Assembly (NCBI GenBank): GCA_938004015.1
Contig: CALKWU010000160.1
Span: 1 to 17,364, forward strand
Direction of reading: 5' to 3'
DNA length: 17,364 nt
Origin: an uncultured Oceanobacillus sp.
Lineage (GTDB): Bacteria > Bacillota > Bacilli > Bacillales > Amphibacillaceae
A program made the translations under genes and the position numbers. Under the pieces are notes generated by a model. It saw nothing but the letters and a program-made list of their open reading frames with translations. It was not told the DNA's origin and did no database searches. Shown here in pieces: positions 1 to 7,145 of the stretch. Numbering within the stretch: the stretch's first letter is position 1; every line of letters begins with the position of its first letter.

Positions 1-431
1 CCAAAATAAATATGTACCGGTCCGTCTTCTTTCAACGGTTTGCCTTCATAGGCGAACAAGAATAGTGAATTTTTGAGTTGATCTAAAGTGATGGTCACTT
101 CATTCCCATCCGTTTGGACGATTGTTGCATCTTTTGCATCTGCTTCCACTTCTGCATTGTTGTAAAATGGTTCAAAGGGCATGACGAGCGTGCTTTTTAA
201 AATTTCTTCCGCATCTTTTTTAGGAATCGGTTTGTTGTCATTCGTCGCTTCGAATACTTCCCGATTGAATCGCTCGGCGGATGTGTATTCTGGCTCTTTT
301 TCTGACGTTTCTTCCACCCGTTCATTCTTCTTAAAAGCTTCTTCAAATTTGATTCTCCGGTCATCGAATATCCAAACACTCGCATCCAAGGTGATCGGGA
401 ATTTCACTTTGCCTGTTACTGCTATGATCAT
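1..431 (-). CDS. Uncharacterised Bacillales protein, 3' end outside the window
   Basis: This is an open frame of 143 codons from an ATG at 431-429, reading leftward with no stop before the window edge, so the C-terminus is missing. A very strong ribosome site (AAAGGAGGAG) sits 5-6 nt before the ATG. The protein begins MIIAVTGKVKFPITLDASVW, with no signal peptide or membrane segment. It has a charged middle (residues about 30-75, rich in E, K, D, N) and a more ordered part ending LKEDGPVHIYF at the edge. The GKPLKEDGPVHIYF stretch resembles the G-K-P-L...G-P motif of sulfite-oxidase-type molybdopterin domains, but that rests on a short match only. I think relatives in Bacillus genomes are sometimes labelled peptidyl-prolyl isomerase, yet I see no cyclophilin, FKBP or parvulin motif. 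It is divergent from ylaN. The reading frame and strand are well supported; the function is unknown. Confidence 0.8.
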   Translation of the reverse strand, partial: MIIAVTGKVKFPITLDASVWIFDDRRIKFEEAFKKNERVEETSEKEPEYTSAERFNREVFEATNDNKPIPKKDAEEILKSTLVMPFEPFYNNAEVEADAKDATIVQTDGNEVTITLDQLKNSLFLFAYEGKPLKEDGPVHIYF

Positions 432-483
432 GTTTTCTCCTCCTTTTGCTCTCTGTAGTTCAAGGTGTACCACATTCTTTACA

Positions 484-512
484 ATCATAACAGACAGAAG
501 GGCTATTTTCAT
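484..512 (-). promoter_or_regulatory. Candidate promoter of the leftmost minus-strand gene
   Basis: Reading the minus strand, TGTTATGAT (492-484) is an extended -10 box. ATGAAA (512-507), 17 nt before TATGAT, is a poor -35 box. It lies about 50 nt before the start codon at 431. Support is by eye only. Confidence 0.35.
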
Positions 513-634
513 CTAATGAGCGCCATTTTTGAAAGAAAGCTTTGGTATTGGGGGAACTGCTTATTTTATATTTGCAATTTTAATTGACAGGCTTTAAGAT
601 ATAATAAAGAGTCTTATTACTGGAGGGGATATTT

Positions 635-919
635 TTGATTCCTGAGGTGACCGTCAACCATCGCGAAAAAGCCTATGCCCTTCTGAAGGCTGATGCTGAA
701 AAGATCTTACGTCTCATTGAAGTTCAAATAGATAACTTGACCACACCGCAATGTCCGGTGTATGAAGAAGTTTTGGATACACAGATGTACGGTCTCTCCA
801 GAGAGATCGACTTTGCTGTGCGTCTCGACTTGATCACGGAAAGTGAAGGGAAAGAACTTCTGGAAAATTTAGAGAAAAAGCTGAACATCTTACACGAAGC
901 ATCACAAAAATCAGTATGA
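635..919 (+). CDS. ylaN: YlaN, Fur-interacting iron-response protein (UPF0358 family)
   Basis: A 94-residue cytosolic protein, the usual YlaN size. The core VNHREKAYALLKADAEKIL, then CPVYEEVLDTQMYGLSREI and DFAVRLDLI, is the family's hallmark and nearly identical to the B. subtilis protein as I remember it. In B. subtilis and Staphylococcus aureus, YlaN binds the iron regulator Fur and relieves its repression, and it is needed when iron is scarce. The start is TTG at 635, chosen because GGAGGGG (622-628) lies 6 nt upstream and the N-terminus then has family length; no nearby ATG fits. It is single-gene: a terminator follows at 945-980 and the upstream gene is divergent. I see no Fur box, though I could not scan with a matrix. 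Identity is very likely; the role comes from the family. Confidence 0.95.
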   Translation: MIPEVTVNHREKAYALLKADAEKILRLIEVQIDNLTTPQCPVYEEVLDTQMYGLSREIDFAVRLDLITESEGKELLENLEKKLNILHEASQKSV

Positions 920-944
920 CCATTTTCTGTTTTGCGTAGGGAGC

Positions 945-980
945 AAAAACTTTGCCTGACTATTTCGGCAAGGTTTTTTT
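945..980 (+). terminator. Intrinsic terminator after ylaN
   Basis: AAAAACTTTGCC (945-956) pairs with GGCAAGGTTTTT (967-978), 12 pairs with one G-U, around a 10-nt loop and running into a T-run to 980. It lies 25 nt after the ylaN stop. Confidence 0.85.
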
Positions 981-989
981 GTTTTATTA

Positions 990-1049
990 TTGACAAAAAT
1001 CAGGAAAGACAATATTTATTTTATATTGTTCCTGCAAATATGCTATACT
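990..1049 (+). promoter_or_regulatory. Candidate promoters of ftsW-pycA
   Basis: Two overlapping possibilities are visible. TTGACA (990-995) followed 17 nt later by TATTTA (1013-1018) has a perfect -35 and a weak -10. TGCTATACT (1041-1049) is a good extended -10, with TTATAT (1021-1026) as a weak -35 at 17 nt. Both would make a leader of roughly 45-80 nt before ftsW. Confidence 0.5.
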
Positions 1050-1102
1050 TTAAAAAAAGTTTTCAACAGCATGTCGTCAAATAACAGTTGGGGAGAAGAA
1101 AG

Positions 1103-2290
1103 ATGCGGCGAAACTTGAAGTACTATGACTACACATTGATTATAACACCGTTGCTATTGACTGCGTTCGGGCTTGTGATGGTTTACAGTGCAAGCATGGT
1201 GACAGCTGTCGTAGAAGGATTGGAAAGTACATATTATTTGGAACGACAAGCAATGTGGTTCGCTGTCGGACTCATCGGATTCATCATTACATGTTTTATC
1301 CCTTATCAGTTTTATCAAAAATGGATCAAAGTCATCGTTCTTGCAGTGCTTGCCATGCTGATCGGCGTCCTTATTTTTGGAACGGAGGTCAATAATGCAA
1401 GATCTTGGATTCGCATCGGCTCTTTCAGCATTCAACCGGCGGAGGTCGCTAAACTTGCCATCATTTTATATTTGGCAGCCGTCTATTCCAAGAAGCAGAC
1501 GTATATCGACAAGTTTTCAACGGGTGTATTGCCGCCGATGATTTTGACAGTTGTCATCGTCGGTTTGATCGTCATCCAACCGGATATCGGAACAGCATCG
1601 ATTGTGTTTTTGATTGCGTGTGCGGTGATTGTCAGTTCCGGCATCCGGTTTCGGCATCTGTTCTTACTCGCTCTTGTCGGGATTCTGTTTCTTGCACTAA
1701 TCGCGCCTGCCTTGGTGACGGAAGAACGAATATCCCGATTCACAGGTGCGTATCAACCCTTTCAAACTCCTGATACCGCCGGTTATCAATTGATTCAATC
1801 GTACGTCGCGATTGGAGTCGGCGGTTTGACGGGAGAAGGTCTCGGTCAAAGTGTGCAAAAACTCGGTTATTTGACTCAGGCCCATACGGACTTCATTATG
1901 GCGATTATTGCGGAAGAACTCGGTTTTGTCGGAGTCGTCATCGTCATCGGGATGCTTGCCGTCATTGTATTACGGGGTATTTTCATTTCGAGGAAATGTA
2001 TGGACAGTTTCGGTGCCCTGCTTGCCATCGGGATTTCATGTATGGTCGGCATCCAAGCCTTCATCAATCTGGGGGCAATAAGCGGTCTCTTGCCGATTAC
2101 CGGAGTCACGTTACCATTCATCAGCTATGGAGGAACATCGCTTCTCATATTACTGTTGGCGATGGGGGTACTGAACAACGTAGCCATGCAAGTGAAGAAA
2201 AGGGAAATCGAAGGAGAAGAAAAGGAAGAATCAAAACAATTAAGACAAATAAATCGAGGTGGGAAACATGGTAGATTTAAAGCGTATTAA
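1103..2290 (+). CDS. ftsW: FtsW, septal peptidoglycan glycosyltransferase (SEDS family)
   Basis: A 395-residue multi-pass membrane protein of the SEDS family, which polymerises lipid II glycan strands with a partner class B penicillin-binding protein at the division septum. Seen in the sequence: about ten hydrophobic segments; ARSWIRIGSFSIQPAEVAKL (99-118); AGYQLIQSYVAIGVGG (226-241); HTDFIMAIIAEE (261-272); and the SEDS signature at 322-347 (NLGAISGLLPITG...PFISYGGTS). The cytosolic tail is short and basic/acidic. Size matches B. subtilis FtsW (about 400). ATG 1103 is chosen over the in-frame TTG 1088, because GGGGAGA (1090-1096) lies just before the ATG and would otherwise be inside the gene. 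The last 23 nt overlap pycA, so translation may be coupled. A RodA/SpoVE paralogue is possible from motifs alone, but the position beside ylaN and pycA favours FtsW. Confidence 0.93.
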   Translation: MRRNLKYYDYTLIITPLLLTAFGLVMVYSASMVTAVVEGLESTYYLERQAMWFAVGLIGFIITCFIPYQFYQKWIKVIVLAVLAMLIGVLIFGTEVNNARSWIRIGSFSIQPAEVAKLAIILYLAAVYSKKQTYIDKFSTGVLPPMILTVVIVGLIVIQPDIGTASIVFLIACAVIVSSGIRFRHLFLLALVGILFLALIAPALVTEERISRFTGAYQPFQTPDTAGYQLIQSYVAIGVGGLTGEGLGQSVQKLGYLTQAHTDFIMAIIAEELGFVGVVIVIGMLAVIVLRGIFISRKCMDSFGALLAIGISCMVGIQAFINLGAISGLLPITGVTLPFISYGGTSLLILLLAMGVLNNVAMQVKKREIEGEEKEESKQLRQINRGGKHGRFKAY

Positions 2291-5200
2291 AAAAGTGATG
2301 GTTGCAAATCGGGGGGAAATTGCAATCCGTGTGTTCAGAGCTTGCACGGAATTGGGCATCCGTACTGTTGCAATCTATTCGAAAGAGGATATCGATTCTT
2401 TACATCGCTTTAAAGCGGATGAAGCCTATTTGATAGGTGAGGGGAAGAAACCGATTGAGGCTTACCTCGATATTGAGGGCATCGTAGAATTGGCCAAAGA
2501 GAAACAGGTGGATGCGATCCATCCGGGTTACGGTTTCTTATCGGAAAACATCGAATTCGCCAAACGATGTGAAGAAGAAGGGATCATTTTCATCGGACCG
2601 GACTCAAAACATCTCGACATGTTCGGCGATAAAGTGAAAGCGCGGGAGCAAGCGACAAAAGCTGGTATTCCCGTCATTCCGGGAAGCGGTACCGTTGAGT
2701 CGATGGAGGAAGTGCTCGCTTTCGGAGAAGAACATGGATATCCGATCATTATAAAAGCGACTCTTGGCGGGGGCGGAAGAGGAATGCGCATCGTCAACTC
2801 CCCGGAAGAAGTGCCGGAAGCTTATGAACGTGCGAAATCTGAGGCAAAAGTCGCTTTTGGTGACGATGAAATATACCTTGAAAAATTGTTGATCAATCCG
2901 AAACATATTGAAGTGCAAATCCTCGGGGACAAGGAAGGAAATATCGTCCATCTTTATGAACGGGATTGTTCCATTCAACGGAGACACCAGAAACTCATCG
3001 AAGTAGCACCGAGTGTATCTTTATCGAATGAGCTCCGCCGTGACATTTGCCAAGCGGCAGTCAATTTGATGAAAAACGTCAACTATGTGAATGCCGGTAC
3101 GGTGGAATTTTTGGTTTCAGAAGGAAAATTCTATTTCATTGAAGTGAATCCGCGGATCCAAGTGGAGCATACGATTACGGAGATGATCACCGGAATCGAC
3201 ATCGTTCAGACGCAAATATTCATTGCGGACGGTCATAGCTTACATGATGATGTCGTTCAGATTCCTCAACAAGAAGATATCATGCTGGACGGATATGCCA
3301 TTCAATCCCGGGTGACGACCGAAGATCCATTGAACAATTTCATGCCGGACACCGGCAAAATCCTTGCCTACCGGACTGGTGGCGGTTTCGGGGTTAGGCT
3401 TGATGCGGGAAACGGTTTCCGTGGCGCGGTCATTTCGCCGCATTATGATTCCTTACTTGTCAAAGTGTCGACATGGGGAAGAACTTATGGGCAAGCGATC
3501 CAAAAGATGGTAAGAAACCTTAGAGAATTCCGAATTCGGGGAATAAAAACCAATATTCAATTTTTGGAAAACGTCATGCATCATAAACAGTTCCTTTCCG
3601 GGGAATATGATACGACCTTCGTCGATAAAACACCGGAATTGTTCGAGTTCCGCAAAGTGAAAGACCGGGGAACGAAATTATTGAATTATATCGGTGATAT
3701 TACCGTGAATGGAGTGGAAGGCGCAAAGAAAGTGGACAAGCCGGATTTCCCTATGCCGGTTGTGCCGAAAGTAGAACGGAAAAAGCCTTTCCCTAAAGGT
3801 ACGAAACAAATATTGGATGAAAAAGGCCCGGATGGTTTGGTTGAATGGGTGAAGAATCAAGAGAAAGCTCTCTTGACGGATACGACTTTCCGCGATGCCC
3901 ATCAATCGTTGTTGGCGACTCGAATCCGTACGAAAGATTTGTTGGCAATCGCTGAACCGACAGCAAAGTTGCAGCCGAATCTGTTTTCCATCGAGATGTG
4001 GGGCGGCGCGACATTCGACGTTGCTTATCGCTTCTTGAGAGAAGACCCATGGGTACGTTTGGAAAAACTTCGGGAAAAAATGCCGAATGTCTTGTTCCAA
4101 ATGTTGCTTCGGGCAAGCAATGCGGTTGGGTACAAAAATTACCCGGACAATTTGATCGAAGCGTTTGTGGAAAAAAGTGCCGAAAAAGGCATCGATGTAT
4201 TCCGTATTTTTGACAGTTTGAACTGGTTTGAAGGAATGGCCGTCGCCATCGAAGCCGTCCGCAAAACGGATAAGATTGCCGAAGCGGCCATGTGTTATAC
4301 GGGAAATATCCTTGATAAAGGCCGGTCAAAATATGATTTGGACTACTATGTCAATTTGGCGAAACAATTGGAAGCAGCAGGCGCCCATATATTGGCGATC
4401 AAAGATATGGCAGGATTGTTGAAACCTGAAGCGGCTTACCAACTCATTTCCACGTTGAAGGAAAAAGTCGATATGCCGATCCATCTACATACACACGATA
4501 CGAGCGGAAACGGCATTTACACATATGCCCGGGCGATCGATGCGGGTGTCGATATCGTGGACGTGGCGAACGGTCCGCTTGCCGGCATGACTTCCCAACC
4601 GAGCGCACAGACGCTTTACCATGCTTTGGAAGGCCACGAACGTCAGCCGGAAATGGACATCGCCAAGGTGGAGGAACTCGGTCGTTATTGGGAAGGTGTC
4701 CGCGAATATTATGCAGATTTTGAAAGCGGCATGAAAGCTCCCCACTCGGAAATCTACCAACATGAGATGCCTGGCGGACAATACAGTAACCTGCAGCAAC
4801 AGGCAAAAGCAGTCGGTTTAGGGGATCGTTGGGATGAAGTGAAGAAAACCTATCGTCTCGTGAACGATATGTTTGGTGACATCGTCAAAGTGACTCCATC
4901 ATCCAAGGTGGTGGGGGATATGGCATTATTTATGGTACAAAATGATTTGACGGAAGAAGATGTCTATGAAAAAGGGCATATGATCGACTTTCCGGAATCG
5001 GTCGTGGAATTTGCCGCAGGATATTTAGGTCAGCCGTACCAAGGATTCCCTGAGAAATTGCAAAAAGCGATTTTGAAGGATAAAGAGCCGATAACTGTAC
5101 GTCCCGGAGAATTGTTGGAGCCGGTGGATTTTTCCGCATTACGTGAGGAGTTGGAAGAGAAAGTGGGACAAGTGACAGATTATGATGTCATCTCCTATGC

Positions 5201-5705
5201 GTTATATCCGCAAGTGTTCCTGGATTACAAACAATTCTGCGAGGACTATGGTGACTTGTCTGTCTTGGATACACCGACATTCTTCTACGGAATGAAGTTG
5301 GATGAACAGATTGAAGTTGAGATTGAGGAAGGAAAGACGCTCATCATCCATTTGGAATCCATTTCGCAGCCGAAACCGGACGGAACACGCATCGTTTATT
5401 TTGAATTGAACGGACAAACCCGGGAAATTGTCATTAAAGATAAGAGTATCCGTTCATCGGTGGCATTCCGACCGAAAATTGAAAAAGGCAATGAGAAACA
5501 TATCGGTGCAACGATGCCGGGAACCGTATTGCAGGTCAACTGTAAAAAAGGAGACATAGTGAAGAAAGGCGACCATTTGTTGACGACAGAAGCGATGAAA
5601 ATGGAAACGAGCATCCAAGCGCCATTCGATGGTGTCATTAAAGATGTGTATGTGAAAGATGGATCCATTATTGAAGTCGATGATATTTTAATAGAATTTG
5701 AATAA
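2268..5705 (+). CDS. pycA: Pyruvate carboxylase (PycA)
   Basis: A 1145-residue biotin enzyme making oxaloacetate from pyruvate, bicarbonate and ATP to refill the TCA cycle. Domains in order are: biotin carboxylase (about 5-455) with the ATP-grasp glycine loop TLGGGGRG (165-172) and NPRIQVEHT (294-302); carboxyltransferase (about 530-800) with TTFRDAHQS (D543), AIKDMAGL (K712, the lysine carbamylated in relatives) and HLHTHDTSG (H741 and H743, metal ligands by comparison); the allosteric/PC-specific region; and the biotinyl domain (about 1075-1145) with EAMKMET, where K1111 carries biotin. All key residues are present. The length is close to the B. subtilis 1148. ATG 2268 is chosen because GAGGTGGG (2256-2263) lies 4-5 nt upstream; an in-frame GTG at 2259 lies within that ribosome site. 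It overlaps the end of ftsW and ends at the two-way terminator. Confidence 0.98.
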   Translation: MVDLKRIKKVMVANRGEIAIRVFRACTELGIRTVAIYSKEDIDSLHRFKADEAYLIGEGKKPIEAYLDIEGIVELAKEKQVDAIHPGYGFLSENIEFAKRCEEEGIIFIGPDSKHLDMFGDKVKAREQATKAGIPVIPGSGTVESMEEVLAFGEEHGYPIIIKATLGGGGRGMRIVNSPEEVPEAYERAKSEAKVAFGDDEIYLEKLLINPKHIEVQILGDKEGNIVHLYERDCSIQRRHQKLIEVAPSVSLSNELRRDICQAAVNLMKNVNYVNAGTVEFLVSEGKFYFIEVNPRIQVEHTITEMITGIDIVQTQIFIADGHSLHDDVVQIPQQEDIMLDGYAIQSRVTTEDPLNNFMPDTGKILAYRTGGGFGVRLDAGNGFRGAVISPHYDSLLVKVSTWGRTYGQAIQKMVRNLREFRIRGIKTNIQFLENVMHHKQFLSGEYDTTFVDKTPELFEFRKVKDRGTKLLNYIGDITVNGVEGAKKVDKPDFPMPVVPKVERKKPFPKGTKQILDEKGPDGLVEWVKNQEKALLTDTTFRDAHQSLLATRIRTKDLLAIAEPTAKLQPNLFSIEMWGGATFDVAYRFLREDPWVRLEKLREKMPNVLFQMLLRASNAVGYKNYPDNLIEAFVEKSAEKGIDVFRIFDSLNWFEGMAVAIEAVRKTDKIAEAAMCYTGNILDKGRSKYDLDYYVNLAKQLEAAGAHILAIKDMAGLLKPEAAYQLISTLKEKVDMPIHLHTHDTSGNGIYTYARAIDAGVDIVDVANGPLAGMTSQPSAQTLYHALEGHERQPEMDIAKVEELGRYWEGVREYYADFESGMKAPHSEIYQHEMPGGQYSNLQQQAKAVGLGDRWDEVKKTYRLVNDMFGDIVKVTPSSKVVGDMALFMVQNDLTEEDVYEKGHMIDFPESVVEFAAGYLGQPYQGFPEKLQKAILKDKEPITVRPGELLEPVDFSALREELEEKVGQVTDYDVISYALYPQVFLDYKQFCEDYGDLSVLDTPTFFYGMKLDEQIEVEIEEGKTLIIHLESISQPKPDGTRIVYFELNGQTREIVIKDKSIRSSVAFRPKIEKGNEKHIGATMPGTVLQVNCKKGDIVKKGDHLLTTEAMKMETSIQAPFDGVIKDVYVKDGSIIEVDDILIEFE

Positions 5706-5741
5706 AAAAATCGCTCAAGCGTTTGTCTTGAGCGATTTTTT
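5704..5741. terminator. Two-way terminator between pycA and ctaA
   Basis: Seven As (5704-5710), TCGCTCAAG (5711-5719), a 7-nt loop, CTTGAGCGA (5727-5735) and six Ts (5736-5741) form a near-perfect hairpin flanked by A and T runs. It can work for both converging genes. The pycA stop (5703-5705) and ctaA stop (5742-5740) both touch it, so one 38-nt element ends two operons. Confidence 0.9.
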
Positions 5742-6711
5742 ATACGGATTTTTCGAGGACTGCTTTTTCTTGAGTTGTTGTTTCGTTATCCAATCCCAAT
5801 TTTTCCTTATGGGCACTTCGGTTAGCCAGGAGCAAGTAGTAGCTGAGCATACCGAAATAACAAGAAATGAAAAATGCGTGCATGAGTGCGACGAACAAGT
5901 TAAGCATGGTGAAGATGATCAACGCTCCAAATACGACTTGCATGACAAGCAAGCTCAGCGTAATCGTCCATCCGATCACCATCACTTTGGATGTCCGGTA
6001 GTTCTTCACGACTTTGATGAATAAAGAAATCGTCCAAATGAAAAGGATGAATGCACTTAGACGGTGGCCCATTTGTACCCATTGCTGGAAACTGTAATCC
6101 AAGAATCGGAACGGCTCGCTGTTTACGCAAAACGGCCAATCGGGACAAACGAGATTGGACTCCGTATGGCGGACAAGCGCTCCCGTATAGACGACGGCCA
6201 GGGTGTAAACCGTGAGAGCAAGGATTTCGATCCGATGTTTTTTCTTTATGGAAATAGTGTCCGTCTTCAGTTTTTTATCGGTCTCAAAAATGATGAGCAT
6301 CAATAAAAACACGGTCGCAAAAGAGATCAAAGAAATTCCGAAATGGAGGGCGAGTACGAAATCCGATTGTCCCCACATGACGGCTGCAGCACCGATCAGC
6401 GCTTGTAAAACGAGGACGATGACGGAACTTACCGCCAAGAATTTCACTTCGCGGACATGACTCAAATGTTTCCAAGCCAAAACCGCCAATAAGACGACGA
6501 TGATGCCAACTACACCAGACACAAGACGGTGGCTCAGTTCAATGACCATTTCCATCGTGAACTCGGATGGAATCACTTGCCCTTCACATAACGGCCAACT
6601 GTCGCCACATCCGTCTTCCGACCCGGTTTTCGTCACCAACGCTCCTCCTAAGAGAACGAAAATCATACCGATTGTCGCAGCGACGGACAACCATTTTAGA
6701 TGTTTGACCAT
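5740..6711 (-). CDS. ctaA: CtaA, heme A synthase
   Basis: A 323-residue inner-membrane protein with eight hydrophobic segments in two similar four-helix halves. It oxidises the C8 methyl of heme O to the formyl of heme A for the aa3-type oxidase. Conserved histidines expected as heme ligands are seen at H61 (ELSHR), H123 (ALHFG), H216 (MGHR) and H278 (MHAF). E58 and the cysteine pairs C35/C42 and C189/C195 in the outer loops are also present. ATG 6711 is chosen because GGGG lies 7 nt upstream and MVKHLKWLSV matches the family N-terminus; the frame could extend 16 codons further up. The C-terminus (about 297-323, charged) looks longer than in B. subtilis CtaA (306). It is divergent from ctaB, as in Bacillus, where ResD activates both. 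Confidence 0.97.
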   Translation of the reverse strand: MVKHLKWLSVAATIGMIFVLLGGALVTKTGSEDGCGDSWPLCEGQVIPSEFTMEMVIELSHRLVSGVVGIIVVLLAVLAWKHLSHVREVKFLAVSSVIVLVLQALIGAAAVMWGQSDFVLALHFGISLISFATVFLLMLIIFETDKKLKTDTISIKKKHRIEILALTVYTLAVVYTGALVRHTESNLVCPDWPFCVNSEPFRFLDYSFQQWVQMGHRLSAFILFIWTISLFIKVVKNYRTSKVMVIGWTITLSLLVMQVVFGALIIFTMLNLFVALMHAFFISCYFGMLSYYLLLANRSAHKEKLGLDNETTTQEKAVLEKSV

Positions 6712-6762
6712 AATGTATCCCCACTTTATATTTATAAAAAATAATGATGTCTGCTTCATACA

Positions 6763-6792
6763 ATAATAATATCACCGTATTAGTTTTTGCAA
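6763..6792 (-). promoter_or_regulatory. Candidate ctaA promoter
   Basis: On the minus strand, TTGCAA (6792-6787) is followed 18 nt later by TATTAT (6768-6763). The predicted 5' leader is about 45 nt. The -35 box is preceded by TTTTTCA, part of a 13-mer also present at the yugN promoter. Confidence 0.55.
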
Positions 6793-6890
6793 TGAAAAAT
6801 ACTTGGAATTTCCGATAAGTCATAGATTTGTAACAGTTTTCCCTTTATTTACGGTTTTTACCATGAGAATAGTGAAAAATACTTGAAATT
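6793..6890. repeat. Two copies of TGAAAAATACTTG, 80 nt apart
   Basis: TGAAAAATACTTGGAATT at 6793-6810 and TGAAAAATACTTGAAATT at 6873-6890 agree at 17 of 18 positions. They lie just upstream of the ctaA -35 box and further out in the same gap. The arrangement suggests paired binding sites for a regulator; which one is unknown. Confidence 0.6.
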
Positions 6891-6974
6891 GATTCCGTAG
6901 TCTGCTAGAAATAATATGAGGGCCGAGACCGAACGACATGGAATGATACTTACAGATTCCCCGTTATAGAAGCA

Positions 6975-7004
6975 TTGACATCCGATAATCTATGAACATT
7001 ATAC
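6975..7004 (+). promoter_or_regulatory. Candidate ctaB operon promoter
   Basis: TTGACA (6975-6980) is a perfect -35 box. ATTATA (6998-7003, spacer 17) or TTATAC (6999-7004, spacer 18) could be the -10. It would give a leader of about 135 nt before ctaB, containing the TTGTAC/GTACAA inverted repeat. Confidence 0.45.
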
Positions 7005-7145
7005 CAAAATATCATGGATTTGCTTTGATAGAATCTTGTACAATTCCATGGTACAATAAGTTGTAATTACGGCAAACCATTGGATGTCGAAATTCAGTGG
7101 CATGCGGTAGTAAATCGGTTTCTGTTGAAAAGGGGGGAAATTTGG

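Larger units (their letters stand above)
6712..7145. other. 434-nt ctaA-ctaB divergent regulatory region
   Basis: No credible gene lies here. It contains a candidate ctaA promoter (minus), a candidate ctaB promoter (plus), two copies of a 13-mer 80 nt apart, and an inverted repeat TTGTAC (7036-7041) / GTACAA (7051-7056). In B. subtilis this region is bound by ResD and subject to catabolite control. I could not find a clear cre site, and the only ResD-like string is weak (TTTGTAAC near 6827). Confidence 0.6.

Noticed and set aside
584..605. TTGACA (584-589) and TATAAT (600-605) before ylaN as a promoter
   Set aside because: Both boxes are perfect but only 10 nt apart, too close for a standard sigma-A promoter. 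TATAAT may work with another, poorer -35, which I could not identify.
3678..4806. Long minus-strand and out-of-frame open frames inside pycA
   Set aside because: They lie opposite a fully conserved enzyme, have no ribosome sites, and have implausible composition.
6712..6759. 16-codon N-terminal extension of ctaA from 6759
   Set aside because: The added residues do not match the family, and the start at 6711 has the ribosome site and the expected N-terminus.
7080..7145. Upstream extension of ctaB from TTG 7080
   Set aside because: It would include the strong AGGGGGG ribosome site that serves ATG 7146, and adds residues not expected in CtaB.
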